The notes under the pieces: generated by a model
Told to the model about the DNA's origin: nothing
What the model saw: the letters and a program-made list of their open reading frames with translations, nothing else
Databases searched by the model: none
DNA from: Anaerobacillus sp. CMMVII
Lineage (GTDB): Bacteria > Bacillota > Bacilli > Bacillales > Anaerobacillaceae
Length of the DNA: 64,000 nucleotides
NCBI RefSeq assembly: GCF_025377685.1
Contig: NZ_JACEHK010000015.1
Coordinates: forward strand, 62,001 to 126,000
Direction: 5' to 3'
Shown: piece after piece, positions 53,112-62,227 of the stretch
How positions within the stretch are numbered: the first letter of the stretch is position 1
Layout of the letters: each line of letters starts with the position of its first letter
Program-made: the position numbers and the translations under genes

Positions 53112-54764
53112 CTATGATTGTAGTAACTTTCTAATAACTTCATTTGTTAAATTGGGGACAATTTCAAAGGAATATGAAAGCTCGACTCGCTCATATTGTT
53201 TATGAGCATCAAACCCATATGGGCCAATATTTATTACTGGGACATTAATTTCTCGAATATCCTGATAGTTTACAAATAGTTTTGAGCCCCAGCATGGTGT
53301 ATTACTAGAAACCGCGTTAATTCCCTCTTCATCGTCACTCAAGGCCACAAAACTCATATCAGAAATGTAGGGGAAGAAATTTCGCGTTACAATTGGATGT
53401 GAATAATTAGGTTGAAATTTGTTTACTGCATTATCAAGGGCAGCAATTAGGTTTTTCTCTAACTCATCTTTTCCTGTCACTTCAATTCGAGGTGAATATA
53501 AAGAAGAATAAAAAACGATGATAGCTGGACTTCTGTCGTTCATCCATTTCCATGCTTCTTCAACGACCTTGGCAGAGAACATTCTTGTATCAAGGTCCGT
53601 GTCTAATAACAGTTTTTGTTTAAAGTCATCCATATGGGTAGCATATGGATCTCCGTGTTCCGCCATTAATAATTGATCCATTTCCTCATATGTGAGAACT
53701 CGCGGCTGCCATGGTACATCAATAAAAGGTTGATTGCTCATCTGGCTGAATAATTGATATCTATTTTTAAACGTTTCAAGTGCATTTGTAAAGGCGATCT
53801 CCGCTTGCACTTTTAACTTCTCTAAGACATCCTTTGGTGACCAGGAGTGGATAAAAAAGTTGAAATATACATAAGCCGCAAGCGCTGTTTGTACAGTGTA
53901 AGAAGGCTTTAAATCCATTTGTTTTAAGGATACTGGTGGAACGGTTGTTTCTCCAAATGCCTCATTACAAAGTTCAGGATTATAGTTAATTTGTTTAGTT
54001 AGTTCTGCTGCAATAAAATTTGGATCTAACCCTTCAAAGCATGAACCAACATGAGTCTCAGCACCTGTGATAAAAAAGGATGGTAATAGTTTTCCTACAG
54101 TACCTTTATAGATATAACGATTAGGATCTCCTTCATACCGTGGTGAAACAAAATCTGAATTAATTGCCCCTACATATTCAAATTGGTGTTCTTCCTTTAG
54201 GCTTTTTAATAAAGGGAGCGAGGAAAGGATTCCATGTGAACTATCTTCTTCGTCACATTCAACCACAACTACAAGGTTTCCTTCTAACTCTTCTGGATGT
54301 TCAGAGTAGTATTTTAAGAGGTATAGATGGCTAGCAACACCACTCTTCATGTCAAGAACACCTCTACCAAACATATACTCTTTGGAATGTAAATGCTGTT
54401 CAACAAGTGTTGGAATAGGCTCTTTTTTTAATGCGTCATAAAGTTCATCAGGGTAGCAAGCTTTGTCCTTCAGGTGATTAAAATCATCAATTCCAACAGT
54501 ATCTAGATGTCCCATCAAGATCACAGTTTTATTAGTTTTCTTTTTAGTTCCTTTAACAAAAGCAATGACATTATATCGTTCGCGATCGTCATTTATTGTT
54601 TGTTGCTTGATACAATAGTCCGGGTTATCGCGAAAATAGGAGTATGAAGAAATTAACGTGTGAATTGCTTGGCTAATTTCTTTTTCCCCGTCTGTATTTA
54701 CTATGCTCTCAATATTGACAAGTTGATTAGTTAAAAAATAAATATCTTCACGACAATTAAGCAT
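53112..54764 (-). CDS. rocB: M20-family metallopeptidase, RocB-like
   Basis: 550 aa, the length of Bacillus RocB (arginine utilisation protein). M20 zinc motifs: VILMGHLDTVG (first His-Asp), GRGVLDMKSGVASHLYLLKY (bridging Asp) and VVVVECDEEDSSHGIL (Glu general base). The extended C-terminal part with PNYSHPIVTRNFFPYISDMS and an unusual dimer domain is characteristic of this group. The reaction in vivo is not firmly established for RocB. No other roc genes are adjacent, so the arginine link is by homology only. Confidence 0.88.
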   Translation of the reverse strand: MLNCREDIYFLTNQLVNIESIVNTDGEKEISQAIHTLISSYSYFRDNPDYCIKQQTINDDRERYNVIAFVKGTKKKTNKTVILMGHLDTVGIDDFNHLKDKACYPDELYDALKKEPIPTLVEQHLHSKEYMFGRGVLDMKSGVASHLYLLKYYSEHPEELEGNLVVVVECDEEDSSHGILSSLPLLKSLKEEHQFEYVGAINSDFVSPRYEGDPNRYIYKGTVGKLLPSFFITGAETHVGSCFEGLDPNFIAAELTKQINYNPELCNEAFGETTVPPVSLKQMDLKPSYTVQTALAAYVYFNFFIHSWSPKDVLEKLKVQAEIAFTNALETFKNRYQLFSQMSNQPFIDVPWQPRVLTYEEMDQLLMAEHGDPYATHMDDFKQKLLLDTDLDTRMFSAKVVEEAWKWMNDRSPAIIVFYSSLYSPRIEVTGKDELEKNLIAALDNAVNKFQPNYSHPIVTRNFFPYISDMSFVALSDDEEGINAVSSNTPCWGSKLFVNYQDIREINVPVINIGPYGFDAHKQYERVELSYSFEIVPNLTNEVIRKLLQS

Positions 54765-54909
54765 AACTATACCCCTTTACTTATAAATGTAAGTCTACTG
54801 ATCTATTATATACGATAATGAAAGGTTGATATACTTTTAAAAGGCTTTTCTTTTATCCTACTCTTCTCTAATTATGTTAAAATTTAAGTAATTCTGTTTA
54901 TTTAATTTA

Positions 54910-55100
54910 ACGCTCTTTTCTAAAAGATGTTGCTAATAGCTTTTAGGTCGTAACCAAGCGAATGCTTGGTTCTTCACGCTTAGCGTGAAGCTTTTGAGAA
55001 TAAATAAGCCGTTGGGACAAATAAATTTGTCCCAAAAAGCTTATTTATTCTCAAAAGACGACCTAAAAGCAACAAAGTTTACGAAAACTTTAAACAGCCT
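54910..55100. repeat. MITE-like element, copy 5 (inverted relative to copy 4)
   Basis: Begins ACGCTCTTTTCTAAAAGATG and ends CTTTAAACAGCCT. Its reverse complement follows copy 4 through both nested palindromes (AGGTCGT / ACGACCT; AATAAGC / GCTTATT). It lies just before the sensor-kinase start, so it may carry or block the promoter of that operon. 54765-54909 are AT-rich and empty. Confidence 0.8.
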
Positions 55101-55131
55101 AATATAATGTAGAAAAGGAGGAATCTGCCTT

Positions 55132-57138
55132 TTGGACACACGGATCGTTTTGTTTGTTTTTTTCTTAAGTTCAATGTTTTTTTTCGAAAAAAATATTCTT
55201 GTATCTGCTGAACAAAATCAATTACGAGTAGCATTTGATCCCTATTTGTCACCCATACAATTTGAAGAAAACGGTGTCTATAGAGGATTTTCAATAGATG
55301 TTATGAATTTAATTGCTGAACTAGAAGGCTTTCAAATCGATTATCAGCCTCTTACCAAAGAAAATGCAATAAAGGCATTGCAAAATGGAGAAATAGATGT
55401 CATTTTGAGTATTCATTTTTTAGAGCAAAATGCTCTTTTTATGGAATTTTCTAATTCACTTTTAACTTCATCACTGGGCTTACTTGTTAGCGAGGGGAAC
55501 TACAGTATTGAAGGTATTAATGACTTATCTAATAAGGTAACAGCTTTGCAACGAGGAACTGTTGAGTATGAATTTATGCGGAACATAAGAAGAATCAAAT
55601 ACAATACAACTAGTAACCAATTTGATGCGTTAAAGCTATTAGCAAATGGACGAGCTGTAGCATTTATTGGAGATCATCTAGTGGCAGAGCACTATCTTAA
55701 GCGATTGGGCTTGGAAGAGGAGTTTAAATTTGTCGCTAGTAACTTATTGCCCATTGAATATACAATTGCTGTCCAAAAAGGAAATTATCAATTGTTAAAT
55801 CAAATTAATCGAAGTCTTCGTACCATTAAGAGTGAAGGATCCTACAGTGAGATTTACCATGAATGGTTTGCCCAAAATGATCAACAAGCGTCAGAAAGAC
55901 TTTTGTTTATCACCCAGCTTTTTGGAGGTCTACTTGGAGTTTCACTTTTACTTTTTCTTCTTGGAATTCGTTGGAATCGTCAATTGCAAAATATGATTGA
56001 TAAGAAGACCAAGGACCTATCTGAGTTAAATACAACGCTAAAGCGGCAAAATGAGCAAACGAAAAATAATTATTTGTTTCAAAAACAAATACTTAATAGT
56101 AGTCCAAGAGGGATTGTCACGTGTGATAAAGAAAAGAAAGTAACGACTCTCAATCCTAAAGCTATGGAAATAGCAGGTGTTTCTGGTAAAGAGATTGGGA
56201 AACATTATGAAGAAATTAAACTTTTAAAGGATTTATTAAGCGATAGGATTGAGAGTGTTCTACAAAAAGGCGAGAAATATTTAGTCGAAGAAACATTTTG
56301 GTATCTAGAGGACCGAGAGTATTTTCTTCGTTATTATATCTATCCCCAGTATGATTACGAGCAAAAGATTACTGGCTTAATACTAACATTTGAAGATGGG
56401 ACCGAAGATCGTAAGTTAAAGCAACAAATTTTCGAGCAGGAAAAAAACCAAGCGTTAAGTAGGGTTGTTGCTGGAATTGCTCATGAGATTCGCAATCCTT
56501 TAACTTCAATTAAAACATTTGTAGAATTAATTCCTAAAAAAATTGAAAATAAACGATTTCAAGACGAAATTTCTACTTATCTGCCAGTAGAGATTAATCG
56601 AATTAATCAATTAATTGAAGGCTTGATAGATTATGCAAGACCGAGGAGTTTTAATAAAGAAATTGTAGACGCGGCTCAAGTTGTAAATGAATGTGTCATA
56701 TTGTTTGATCGAACAGTTGAAAATAAGGGCTTTACATTAAGTAGCTTAGTTCAGGATGATTTATTCATAGAGGCGGATCGAAATCAGTTAAAACAAATTG
56801 TTATTAATTTAATTATAAATAGTATTGATGCAATGACAAGTAAGGAACAAGGTAATCTTGTGATAGAAATAAAAGCATTTACCCGTGAAAATGATGTGAT
56901 AATTGAAATTATTGACCAAGGAATAGGGATGAATAATGAAGAAATTGAAAGGATTTTCGAACCGTTTTATACAACAAAACCAAAAGGAACGGGATTAGGT
57001 TTAGCCATCGCACAGCAGTATATGAAAGAAAACAATGGGAGCTTATTAATAAAAAGTGAAAAAGGATTTGGAACGACAATGACCTTAAAGTTTTCAAAGA
57101 AAGGAGAAACAACTCATGGAGAAAATCTTAATTATTGA
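55132..57138 (+). CDS. Sensor histidine kinase with extracytoplasmic solute-binding domain
   Basis: 668 aa. TTG start at 55132 with AAAGGAGG upstream. A signal/anchor helix, then a family-3 solute-binding domain (residues about 25-250: LRVAFDPYLSPIQFEENGVY, FSIDVMNLIAELEGF), a span (LFGGLLGVSLLLFLLGI), a coiled linker, a PAS domain (ILNSSPRGIVTCDKEKKV), HisKA (VAGIAHEIRNPLTSIKTFVE) and an ATPase (NLIINSIDAM, GTGLGLAIAQQYM). It senses an external ligand by direct binding. Its end overlaps the response regulator by 23 bp. The ligand is probably the substrate of the downstream TRAP transporter. Confidence 0.93.
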   Translation: MDTRIVLFVFFLSSMFFFEKNILVSAEQNQLRVAFDPYLSPIQFEENGVYRGFSIDVMNLIAELEGFQIDYQPLTKENAIKALQNGEIDVILSIHFLEQNALFMEFSNSLLTSSLGLLVSEGNYSIEGINDLSNKVTALQRGTVEYEFMRNIRRIKYNTTSNQFDALKLLANGRAVAFIGDHLVAEHYLKRLGLEEEFKFVASNLLPIEYTIAVQKGNYQLLNQINRSLRTIKSEGSYSEIYHEWFAQNDQQASERLLFITQLFGGLLGVSLLLFLLGIRWNRQLQNMIDKKTKDLSELNTTLKRQNEQTKNNYLFQKQILNSSPRGIVTCDKEKKVTTLNPKAMEIAGVSGKEIGKHYEEIKLLKDLLSDRIESVLQKGEKYLVEETFWYLEDREYFLRYYIYPQYDYEQKITGLILTFEDGTEDRKLKQQIFEQEKNQALSRVVAGIAHEIRNPLTSIKTFVELIPKKIENKRFQDEISTYLPVEINRINQLIEGLIDYARPRSFNKEIVDAAQVVNECVILFDRTVENKGFTLSSLVQDDLFIEADRNQLKQIVINLIINSIDAMTSKEQGNLVIEIKAFTRENDVIIEIIDQGIGMNNEEIERIFEPFYTTKPKGTGLGLAIAQQYMKENNGSLLIKSEKGFGTTMTLKFSKKGETTHGENLNY

Positions 57139-58475
57139 TGATGAGGCGGCAATTTGTTCTTCGCTTACCTTTGCATTAGAGGACGACTTTAATGTAACTG
57201 CTACGACAGATCCATATCAAGGCATAAAGTATGTTGAAGAAGAGCATTTTCAGCTATGTCTATTAGACTTGAAAATAGGTAATGTGAATGGGATTGAAAT
57301 CATTCAAAAGCTAAAAGTAATCCAACCGGACATCGCCATTATTATGATTACAGCTTTCGGAACAATTTCTACGTCAGTGGAAGCTTTACAGAAAGGGGCT
57401 TTTTCTTATGTGACAAAGCCGATTAATATGGATGAGCTTCGATCTACGATTAAAAATGCACTTCAGTTTCGGCAATTAAACCATCAAGTTGAATACTTAA
57501 GTAAAGAGCTTGAAAAAAAAATACCGGTATCAAGAAATGATTGGTAAAAGTGAGCAAATGAAACATGTATTTCAACTCATTGATAAGGTAAAGGATGTCG
57601 ATACCAATGTATTAATTGGTGGAGAAAGTGGAACTGGTAAGGAACTTGTTGCAAGAGCTATCCATTTCTCTGGAAAACGAAAAAAAGAACATATTGAAAT
57701 CGTAAATTGTGCGGCGATTCCCGACCAACTCTTAGAAAGTGAATTATTTGGTTACGAAAAAGGAGCATTTACAGGTGCTGTTTCAAATAAAGAAGGGAAA
57801 TTTCAACTGGCCCAAAACGGGACAATTTTTTTAGATGAGATCGGTGACATGCCGGTGGCGTTACAAGTGAAATTATTAAGAGTTCTTCAACTTAAGGAAG
57901 TAACACCACTCGGATCCAATAAAACAATCAAGCTAAACGTTCGTGTAATTGCTGCTACTAATAAAGATTTAATTCAAGCAATCAAAGACGGTGAGTTTCG
58001 AGAAGATTTATATTTTCGCTTAAATGTCATCGAAATTAATATTCCACCGCTCAGAGAAAGAAAAGACGACCTACATGTTCTGATCTATCAATTTATTAAA
58101 CAATTAAATCAGGAATTAGGTAAAGATATAAAAGGAATTACGCCAGAAGCTGAAAAAAGTTTGCTGTCATATGATTACCCTGGTAATATTCGTGAACTTT
58201 CAAATATTATTGAGTGTGCAATGGTGATTTCTGACGGTCCTTACATAGGAATTACTGACTTACCACCACAACTTAGGGAGACAACTCGGACACAGTTAAT
58301 TAGTGATAGTGGAGATATTACAAGTTTTGTTGGTATGACATTAAAGGAGTTAGAAAAACGATTCATATTAGAAACTCTTAAGGCCAACGGCAATCATCGT
58401 AAAAAAACAGCCCTAATGTTAGGAATTAGTGAGCGAGGTTTAAGAGAGAAATTAAAACAGTTCAGTAGTCGTTAA
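57116..58475 (+). CDS. NtrC-family sigma-54-dependent response regulator (one-base indel)
   Basis: About 452 aa after correction. Receiver domain (IIDDEAA, phospho-Asp in LCLLDLKIG), AAA+ domain with Walker A GGESGTGKELVARA, the sigma-54-contact loop GAFTGA (GYEKGAFTGAVSNKEG), Walker B IFLDEIGDM and arginine fingers, and a C-terminal Fis-type helix-turn-helix (KKTALMLGISERGLREKL). The frame is split by a nine-A run at 57513-57521; removing one A fuses EKKYRYQEMIGKSEQM, the normal linker. Target: the sigma-54 promoter at 58575. Confidence 0.92.
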
Positions 58476-58520
58476 AAACGGCAAAAAAATCCCTAGCGGC
58501 AAATTTTGCCGTTTTATTTT
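58475..58520 (+). terminator. Terminator after the response regulator
   Basis: AAAACGGCAAAA / TTTTGCCGTTTT perfect 12-bp stem with an open loop of about 17 bases, then TATTTT. Confidence 0.85.
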
Positions 58521-58522
58521 CG

Positions 58523-58534
58523 AGATAATTATCT
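58523..58534. promoter_or_regulatory. Candidate enhancer palindrome for the NtrC-family regulator
   Basis: AGATAATTATCT is a perfect 12-bp palindrome about 42 bp upstream of the -24 element. Closer than usual for an upstream activating sequence, so tentative. Confidence 0.35.
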
Positions 58535-58574
58535 TTATTTTCAGAAATAGTGGATTTTGTAGACTATTGAAAAA

Positions 58575-58591
58575 TTGGCATGCTTCTTGCA
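58575..58591 (+). promoter_or_regulatory. Sigma-54 (-24/-12) promoter of the TRAP transporter operon
   Basis: TTGGCATGCTTCTTGCA gives TGGCA at -24 and TTGCA at -12 with the required 10-bp GG-to-GC spacing. It matches the consensus TGGCAC-n5-TTGCW at all but one position. Located 42 bp before the binding-protein start and right after the regulator gene. Confidence 0.88.
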
Positions 58592-58632
58592 AATTACTAG
58601 TGTAAGACAAAATACATTAGGGGGATTTAAAC

Positions 58633-59652
58633 ATGAAAAAAATACTTATTATTTTTGCTAGTTTATTACTTATGCTTTTAGCTGCATGTAGTGATTCTAG
58701 CAAAGAAACGCAATCACCAAGTGAGACGGAAAGTAACACAGACAGTGGAGCAGAAGAAGCTGAAGGCTTTGATGATTTATTCGTTACAGTTGCAACAGGA
58801 GGTACATCAGGAGTTTATTACCCAATTGGTGGTGCTATCTCTAACCTTTTAGAAGGAACATTAAAGATTGATACATCTGTTCAGGCTACAGGTGCTTCTG
58901 TTGAAAATATTAATCTATTAGCTACTAACCGTGCAGAGTTAGCAATTACAATGGCTGATGCAGTTTTACAAGCTTATGAGGGAAGTGGCGCTTTTGAAGG
59001 TGAAGCTCCGAAAGAAGAGTTAAGAGGTCTAACAGCCCTTTATCCAAACTTTGTGCAAATTGTTACAACTGCTAATTCTGGAATAAATACAGTTGAAGAT
59101 TTAAGAGGTAAAAGAGTAGGAGTCGGTGCTCCGAATTCAGGTGTAGAATTAAATGCAAGATTAATCTTTGAAGCTTACGGAATGTCCTACGATGACATAA
59201 ATGAAGATTACCTTTCATACAGTGAAGCGGTTGACCAAATTAAAAATGGCATGATTGACGCAGCTTTTGTTACTAGTGGGGTTCCAAATGCAACAGTTAT
59301 TGATTTATCTACGACACACCCAGCAAAGATCGTCCCGATTGATGGTGCAGCAATGGATTATTTAGAAGAAAACTATCCGTTCTTCTCGGCAAATATTATT
59401 CCAGCTGGGACGTATGACAATGACGAAGATATTCCAACTGCATCAATTACGAATGTTTTATTAGTAAATAACAGTTTGTCTGAAGATGTTGTGTATGCGA
59501 TTACAAAGACAATCTTTGAAAATCTCGATGTGATTCATGCATCACATAATGCCGCCACAAACATTTCTTTAGACGCTGTCTCAATAGGGATGCCGGTACC
59601 ATTCCATCCTGGAGCAGAAAAGTACTTTAAAGAAGTAGGCGCTCTTAAATAA
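58633..59652 (+). CDS. TAXI-family TRAP transporter substrate-binding lipoprotein
   Basis: 339 aa. Lipobox LLAACSDS at residues about 14-21, then an acidic linker. TAXI features: VTVATGGTSGVYYPIGGAIS, VQATGASVENINLLATNR, ADAVLQAYEG, LRGKRVGVGAPNSGVELNA. Known or suspected TAXI ligands are amino acids and organic acids such as glutamate. AGGGGGATT precedes the ATG. First gene of the sigma-54 operon. Confidence 0.93.
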   Translation: MKKILIIFASLLLMLLAACSDSSKETQSPSETESNTDSGAEEAEGFDDLFVTVATGGTSGVYYPIGGAISNLLEGTLKIDTSVQATGASVENINLLATNRAELAITMADAVLQAYEGSGAFEGEAPKEELRGLTALYPNFVQIVTTANSGINTVEDLRGKRVGVGAPNSGVELNARLIFEAYGMSYDDINEDYLSYSEAVDQIKNGMIDAAFVTSGVPNATVIDLSTTHPAKIVPIDGAAMDYLEENYPFFSANIIPAGTYDNDEDIPTASITNVLLVNNSLSEDVVYAITKTIFENLDVIHASHNAATNISLDAVSIGMPVPFHPGAEKYFKEVGALK

Positions 59653-59672
59653 TCGTTTGAAAGAAAGGGAAG

Positions 59673-59720
59673 AGGCTGACTTTAAGGCTACCAAACAGGT
59701 TGCCTCAATGGTCAGCCCCT
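59673..59720 (+). promoter_or_regulatory. Nested intercistronic hairpin
   Basis: GGCTGAC (59674-59680) pairs with GTCAGCC (59711-59717); inside it AGGCTACC pairs with GGTTGCCT. No T-run follows, so it is more like an mRNA-stabilising stem or RNase site than a terminator. It lies between the high-demand binding protein and the membrane genes. Confidence 0.55.
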
Positions 59721-59728
59721 ACACTATT

Positions 59729-60220
59729 ATGAGCAAAAAATTAAGCGTATTGGCAATTGGTGGACTAGTTTTATTATTGGTAGGATTGGTAGTTACCTGG
59801 TTAGCTTTTGGAGAGTATCACAAAGCTCGCCTTGAATTAGTTATCGAAGAGCAAAGAAGTGATACTGTTTATGGTAGGTTTAGTATAAACATTCACGATC
59901 AAATTGAGGTTCACTGGATTCACTCTGTTGAGCTAACTCCATGGATCGAAGTATATCAAGTACTAGATGATTTTGGGTTACAGCTCATAGAAACTAGATT
60001 TAAGTCATATGGTGCTGGTGTTCCACATCAGCTCGAGGGTACAGTTAGTAATCAAGACGGTTATACAGTAATAACAGACTTAAGCCAAAAGATAAGTCAG
60101 TTTCGATGGATCCACTCGCATAACGCAGAGTTTACACTGTTCATAAATGGAAGAAGAATCATGTCTCCAGAAGATCTTCCACACTTTACTCAAATGCAAT
60201 TTTATATTGAAAAGAGGTGA
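59729..60220 (+). CDS. DUF1850 protein of TAXI-TRAP operons
   Basis: 163 aa from ATG 59729 (upstream starts would lie in the hairpin). One N-terminal span (LSVLAIGGLVLLLVGLVV), then a small external beta domain with the DUF1850 signatures WIHSVELTPWIEVYQV, FKSYGAGVPHQLEG and FRWIHSHNA. DUF1850 genes regularly sit between a TAXI binding protein and a fused TRAP permease; the role is unknown, possibly an accessory TRAP subunit. The ribosome site is weak, which fits low translation. Confidence 0.85.
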   Translation: MSKKLSVLAIGGLVLLLVGLVVTWLAFGEYHKARLELVIEEQRSDTVYGRFSINIHDQIEVHWIHSVELTPWIEVYQVLDDFGLQLIETRFKSYGAGVPHQLEGTVSNQDGYTVITDLSQKISQFRWIHSHNAEFTLFINGRRIMSPEDLPHFTQMQFYIEKR

Positions 60221-60224
60221 AGGC

Positions 60225-62204
60225 ATGGCTGAAAAAGTTAAGTTTGAGGAACCACAATTAAATAGTGAGCAAAGAAAAATTCTAGAAAAATATGATAATG
60301 AATCAAGGTTTCGTGTCTTTGAAAAAAAGTCAATCGCACTTATTGTAATGTTAATTGCAGTTGGTTTATCTTTATATCATCTATATACATCGTATTTTGG
60401 CATGCCAGTTACATTAAAACATCGCTCGCTACATGTGGCTGTCGTTTTAATATTGATTTATCTCCTTTATCCACCTTTTAAAAAGTCAAACCGAAATAAG
60501 TTACCATTATATGACGTCATTCTTGCACTTATGGCATTATCGACAACGGTTTATGTTTTTGTTGAATATTTAGGGATTATTCAAAGAGGTGGTCTTCCAA
60601 ACCAGTTGGATCTTGTTTTTGGCGGAATTCTAGTAGTCCTCGTCTTAGAGGCAGCAAGGCGGGTTACAGGTTGGGGGTTACCAACTCTGGCTGTTCTCTT
60701 TCTAATATATGGTTTATATGGTAGAGAGATGAGTGGGATTTTTAAGCATCGCGGCTACGAATGGAGCGATATTGTCAACTTTCTCTACGTAACAACTGAA
60801 GGAATCTATGGAACTGCTATAGGTGTCTCGGCAACCTATATATTTTTATTTATTTTGTTTGGAGCGTTTCTCTCAAAGTCTGGTATGGGTCAATTTTTTA
60901 ATGATTTAGCAATGGCCATTGCCGGGCAATCAAAGGGAGGTCCTGCAAAAGTAGCTGTAATTGCTAGTGGCTTTTTAGGGAGTATTAATGGTGCTGCTGT
61001 TGCCAATGTAGTAACTACTGGTGCCTTTACTATTCCGCTAATGAAGAAGATTGGCTATAAAAAAGATTTTGCGGGAGCTGTAGAAGCATCTGCTTCTGTA
61101 GGAGGACAAATACTACCACCAATCATGGGTGCCGCAGCATTTATTATGGCTGAAATGTTAGGGATCCCTTATCGGCAAATTGCGTTAGCCGCTCTTTTAC
61201 CTGCATTACTATTTTATTTAGGGATTATTACTCAAATTCATTTACGTGCGTCTAAAGAAGGTTTAGAAGGGATTTCACGTAAGAACCTACCAAAGGTAAA
61301 AGAGGTATTAAAAGAAAGAGGTCATTTATTAATACCATTAATTTTCTTGATGTATATGCTATTTTTCAGTGGAAAAACGATTATCTTTTCAGCGTTTTTA
61401 ACTATTATTGTCACGGTTGTTGTAAGTATGTTCCGAAAAACAACAAGAATGTCCTTCCGCGACATAGTTGAAGCTCTTGAGACGGGGGCCCGTACTTCTG
61501 TTGGGGTAGCTATCGCCTGTGCAGCTGTAGGAATTATCGTTGGGATTGCCACCTTAACAGGTTTCGGTCTTAAGCTTGCTAATGGTATTGTCACTTTAGG
61601 TGGTGACAGTCTTTTGTTAACACTCATGTTTACGATGGTCGCTTGTATTGTACTAGGAATGGGACTACCAAGTATACCTACCTATATTATTACAGCTACA
61701 ATGGCGGCTCCTGCATTGGTGCAGTTAGGAATTGAGCCACTTGTTGCCCATTTATTTGTATTTTATTTTGGAATTTTCGCTAACATTACACCACCGGTAG
61801 CCTTAGCTTCCTTTGCAGCAGCTGGTATATCAGGTGGGAACGAGATGAGGACCGGGTTTGTTTCTATGAAGCTAGCCATTGCAGGCTTTATAGTTCCATA
61901 TATGTTTGTTTTCAATAAGTCTTTATTACTCATTGATACAACAATAATGGGTGGAATTCTAGTAATTATTACATCAGTAACTGGAGTAATGATGTTAGGG
62001 ACCGCAGCAGAAGGATACTTTTTAACAAGAATGAATTGGTTATTTAGAATTGTTTTATTTGCTGGTGCCATGTTATTTATGAATCCAAACTTTATCCAAG
62101 ATATAATTGGGTTTACAATTATTGCGGTCATCATCTTTCTCCAGTGGCAAAAAGCTAAAAAAGAAAAACTTGCAAATGGGAATGATAATACACAAGTATC
62201 TTAG
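60225..62204 (+). CDS. Fused TRAP transporter permease (4TM plus 12TM), TAXI type
   Basis: 659 aa with the small DctQ-like part (residues about 40-170) fused to the large DctM-like part. Landmarks: SGFLGSINGAAVANVVTTGA, SASVGGQILPPIMGAAAFIM and GMGLPSIPTYIITATMAAPA. It is driven by a Na+ or H+ gradient and takes the ligand from the TAXI protein. ATG 60225 with GAGGTGAAGG upstream, 4 bp after the DUF1850 stop; a longer frame upstream overlaps that gene and is rejected. Confidence 0.94.
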   Translation: MAEKVKFEEPQLNSEQRKILEKYDNESRFRVFEKKSIALIVMLIAVGLSLYHLYTSYFGMPVTLKHRSLHVAVVLILIYLLYPPFKKSNRNKLPLYDVILALMALSTTVYVFVEYLGIIQRGGLPNQLDLVFGGILVVLVLEAARRVTGWGLPTLAVLFLIYGLYGREMSGIFKHRGYEWSDIVNFLYVTTEGIYGTAIGVSATYIFLFILFGAFLSKSGMGQFFNDLAMAIAGQSKGGPAKVAVIASGFLGSINGAAVANVVTTGAFTIPLMKKIGYKKDFAGAVEASASVGGQILPPIMGAAAFIMAEMLGIPYRQIALAALLPALLFYLGIITQIHLRASKEGLEGISRKNLPKVKEVLKERGHLLIPLIFLMYMLFFSGKTIIFSAFLTIIVTVVVSMFRKTTRMSFRDIVEALETGARTSVGVAIACAAVGIIVGIATLTGFGLKLANGIVTLGGDSLLLTLMFTMVACIVLGMGLPSIPTYIITATMAAPALVQLGIEPLVAHLFVFYFGIFANITPPVALASFAAAGISGGNEMRTGFVSMKLAIAGFIVPYMFVFNKSLLLIDTTIMGGILVIITSVTGVMMLGTAAEGYFLTRMNWLFRIVLFAGAMLFMNPNFIQDIIGFTIIAVIIFLQWQKAKKEKLANGNDNTQVS

Positions 62205-62227
62205 CTAATCAAAGTGAGGTAATCAAA

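Noticed and set aside
57510-58475. Separate stand-alone sigma-54 activator gene
   Set aside because: It overlaps the receiver-domain frame at a nine-A run; removing one A fuses the two into a normal NtrC-type protein.
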